From Polyangiaceae bacterium (GTDB lineage: Bacteria > Myxococcota_A > Polyangia > Polyangiales > Polyangiaceae), in contig JADJXL010000028.1 of assembly GCA_016715885.1 (NCBI GenBank), positions 558,001 through 622,000 on the forward strand: DNA of 64,000 bases, in the 5' to 3' direction. This document shows positions 63,175-64,000 of the stretch, in pieces (within the stretch, counting starts at the first letter, position 1; every line of letters starts with the position of its first letter). Made by a program: the position numbers and the translations under genes. The notes under the pieces were generated by a model that saw only the letters and a list, made by a program, of their open reading frames with translations, did no database searches and had not been told where the DNA came from.

Positions 63175-63186
63175 TTAACCCCGCGC
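62986..63186. repeat. MITE/REPIN-like element with long inverted ends
   Basis: GCCCCGGGTT-AA-AACCCGGGGC (62986-63007) and GCGCGGGGTT-TT-AACCCCGCGC (63165-63186) are each perfect palindromes. Together with GCTACA/TGTAGC they are inverted relatives of one another. Imperfect inversion continues inward (AGTCCTCAC with GTGAGGGACT), giving terminal repeats of roughly 60 bases around a core of about 80. No open frame inside. Confidence 0.6.
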
Positions 63187-63405
63187 GGGGGGCTCGCGGT
63201 CCGTCACCGTTTCGCCCGTATCCGTATTGACCGCCCAATATTGAACACCATCGGGAATGTCCGGCGTCCGGCGACAGACGTAGGTATACTTCGCTTGGCT
63301 TTGGGACTTCAGACGCCACGGCGTGATTTCAATCGCGCAACCCGATAGCGACGTCACGCTCGCAAGGCATAGCAACAGGAAAATGAAATGAATGCACCGC
63401 CCCAT
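63175..63405 (-). CDS. Small lipoprotein of unknown function
   Basis: 76 residues from ATG 63405. Signal peptide (HFIFLLLCLASVTSLSGC) with lipobox LSGC, then a short mature part (ITPWRLKSQSQAKYTYVC, AVNTDTGETVTDREPP). Two Cys besides the lipid Cys are not both present; only one further Cys is seen. No family recognised. The stop lies inside the right arm of the inverted-repeat element. Confidence 0.6.
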   Translation of the reverse strand: MGRCIHFIFLLLCLASVTSLSGCAIEITPWRLKSQSQAKYTYVCRRTPDIPDGVQYWAVNTDTGETVTDREPPARG

Positions 63406-63803
63406 GCTTCGATGCCAACAGAGCAGCCGTGGGTGGTCAAGCTTGCAGGCGTCGGGATCGTGCTCAACACGTGTAGCGACACATGCTGCCCACCCGCGAC
63501 CAATCAGCCCCGCTACTCCCCCGAATAAGCCCCGCTTCTCCCTCGACAAGCCCCCGTGCACCGCGCGACCACCTCCGGCGCTCCGACCAACCGCCACCAT
63601 CGGTCACCTCGACAAGCGCCCGCGGTCGATCCAACCGCCCCTCGTGCTCGCTGGACCTCGTGCCGCGGTCTTCCGAACCACCACCTCTTCTCACGACGAC
63701 CACCGCCTCTTCTCGCGATGACCGCCGCCTCTTCTCGCGAGAGCCTTCCGGCTGCGCCCGCGAGCGCTCACGCTATGTGCGACGAGCCTTCGGTGTGCTC
63801 GCG
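63406..63803. other. 398-base stretch without a supported gene
   Basis: Composition is C-rich on the plus strand and the frames give low-complexity Pro/Ser/Arg text. The segment CCGCCTCTTCTCGCGA is repeated in direct orientation near 63704 and 63725. Nothing else was recognised. Confidence 0.5.
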
Positions 63804-64000
63804 TCAATGCGCAACTGGTTTTTGCGGTGCGGTAACGGCTTTGTGGAGCCATTTGAATTGCTTTGCGAGGACGGGATTGGGCTCTGATGCGGCGAGCTTG
63901 GCAATTCGTTGTATTGCCTCGGCTTGCCGCTCAGGCGTTATGCGATCGATGAGCGGCGGCAAGACTCGAATGAGCTCCCCAATGTACCATACCAACGCAG
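63804..64000 (-). CDS. Hypothetical protein, 5' end outside window
   Basis: The last about 65 codons of a gene that starts beyond the window edge: WYIGELIRVLPPLIDRIT ... AIQRIAKLAASEPNPV ... KWLHKAVTAPQ. A helical segment with Leu/Ile spacing, no recognised domain. The frame is open to the edge. Confidence 0.45.
   Translation of the reverse strand, partial: ALVWYIGELIRVLPPLIDRITPERQAEAIQRIAKLAASEPNPVLAKQFKWLHKAVTAPQKPVAH

Overview
ORGANISM. The window looks like a large-genome myxobacterium, most likely of the order Polyangiales. The signs are: three transmembrane Ser/Thr protein kinases (HRDLKPxN), many Gly/Ser-rich secreted lipoproteins, a C-terminal MYXO-CTERM-type anchor on a kelch protein, TPR-PEGA proteins, the DUF1592/DUF1552 pair, and Cys-rich CGG-type repeats. 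The DNA is GC-rich. No rRNA, tRNA, CRISPR array, insertion sequence or phage module was seen. Ten genes contain or may contain a reading-frame break; nine breaks in eight genes are well supported, mostly one-base changes in short A/T/G runs, which looks more like long-read consensus error than gene decay. LAYOUT. 1-8 kb: a truncated beta-propeller protein, a kelch lipoprotein and signalling module A (PEGA protein, kinase, divergent lipoprotein). 8-13 kb: an FMN 2-hydroxyacid dehydrogenase coupled to a TonB-like lipoprotein, and two coupled paralogous secreted proteins of repeated Cys-bearing modules. 13.2-18.7 kb: a RibD-like reductase, then a sulfur-assimilation operon read leftwards: Rrf2 regulator, CysK, sulfur carrier CysO, CysM, JAMM protease, APS kinase fused to a degenerate ATP sulfurylase. 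18.8-26.6 kb: M23 peptidase lipoprotein, Rpn-like protein, AidB-like acyl-CoA dehydrogenase, an AAA ATPase and a PPC-type lipoprotein. 26.7-30.4 kb: signalling module B. 30.4-33.8 kb: DUF1592/DUF1552 pair. 34-43.7 kb: M19 dipeptidase, lipoprotein, cyclophilin, THUMP RNA methyltransferase, MmcQ/YjbR protein, two copies of a Uma2-like repeat-tailed gene, a SUKH protein and a large membrane protein. 43.7-51 kb: GH3 glycosidase, an HflX plus ABC-F ribosome-rescue operon behind a structured leader, and an AAA-ATPase/PDDEXK protein. 51.4-55.4 kb: signalling module C. 55.4-64 kb: an anchored HELAH metallopeptidase, a 1,413-residue lipoprotein with a GON domain and a seven-bladed FG-GAP propeller, a WHH-nuclease toxin with SUKH immunity protein, and dense intergenic repeats. 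HOW THE GENES WORK TOGETHER. The clearest pattern is the threefold module: kinase followed on the same strand by a secreted TPR-PEGA protein, with a lipoprotein gene transcribed away from the kinase. The lipoproteins share short sequence motifs pairwise, so the three look like copies of one unnamed envelope-sensing system. The second strong unit is the CysO-CysM-JAMM cysteine pathway, whose carrier ends in Gly-Gly-Val-Arg and so needs trimming by the neighbouring JAMM protease. The third is the HflX/ABC-F pair, likely a ribosome-rescue or antibiotic-response operon. All functions are read from sequence and family knowledge; no search was run.
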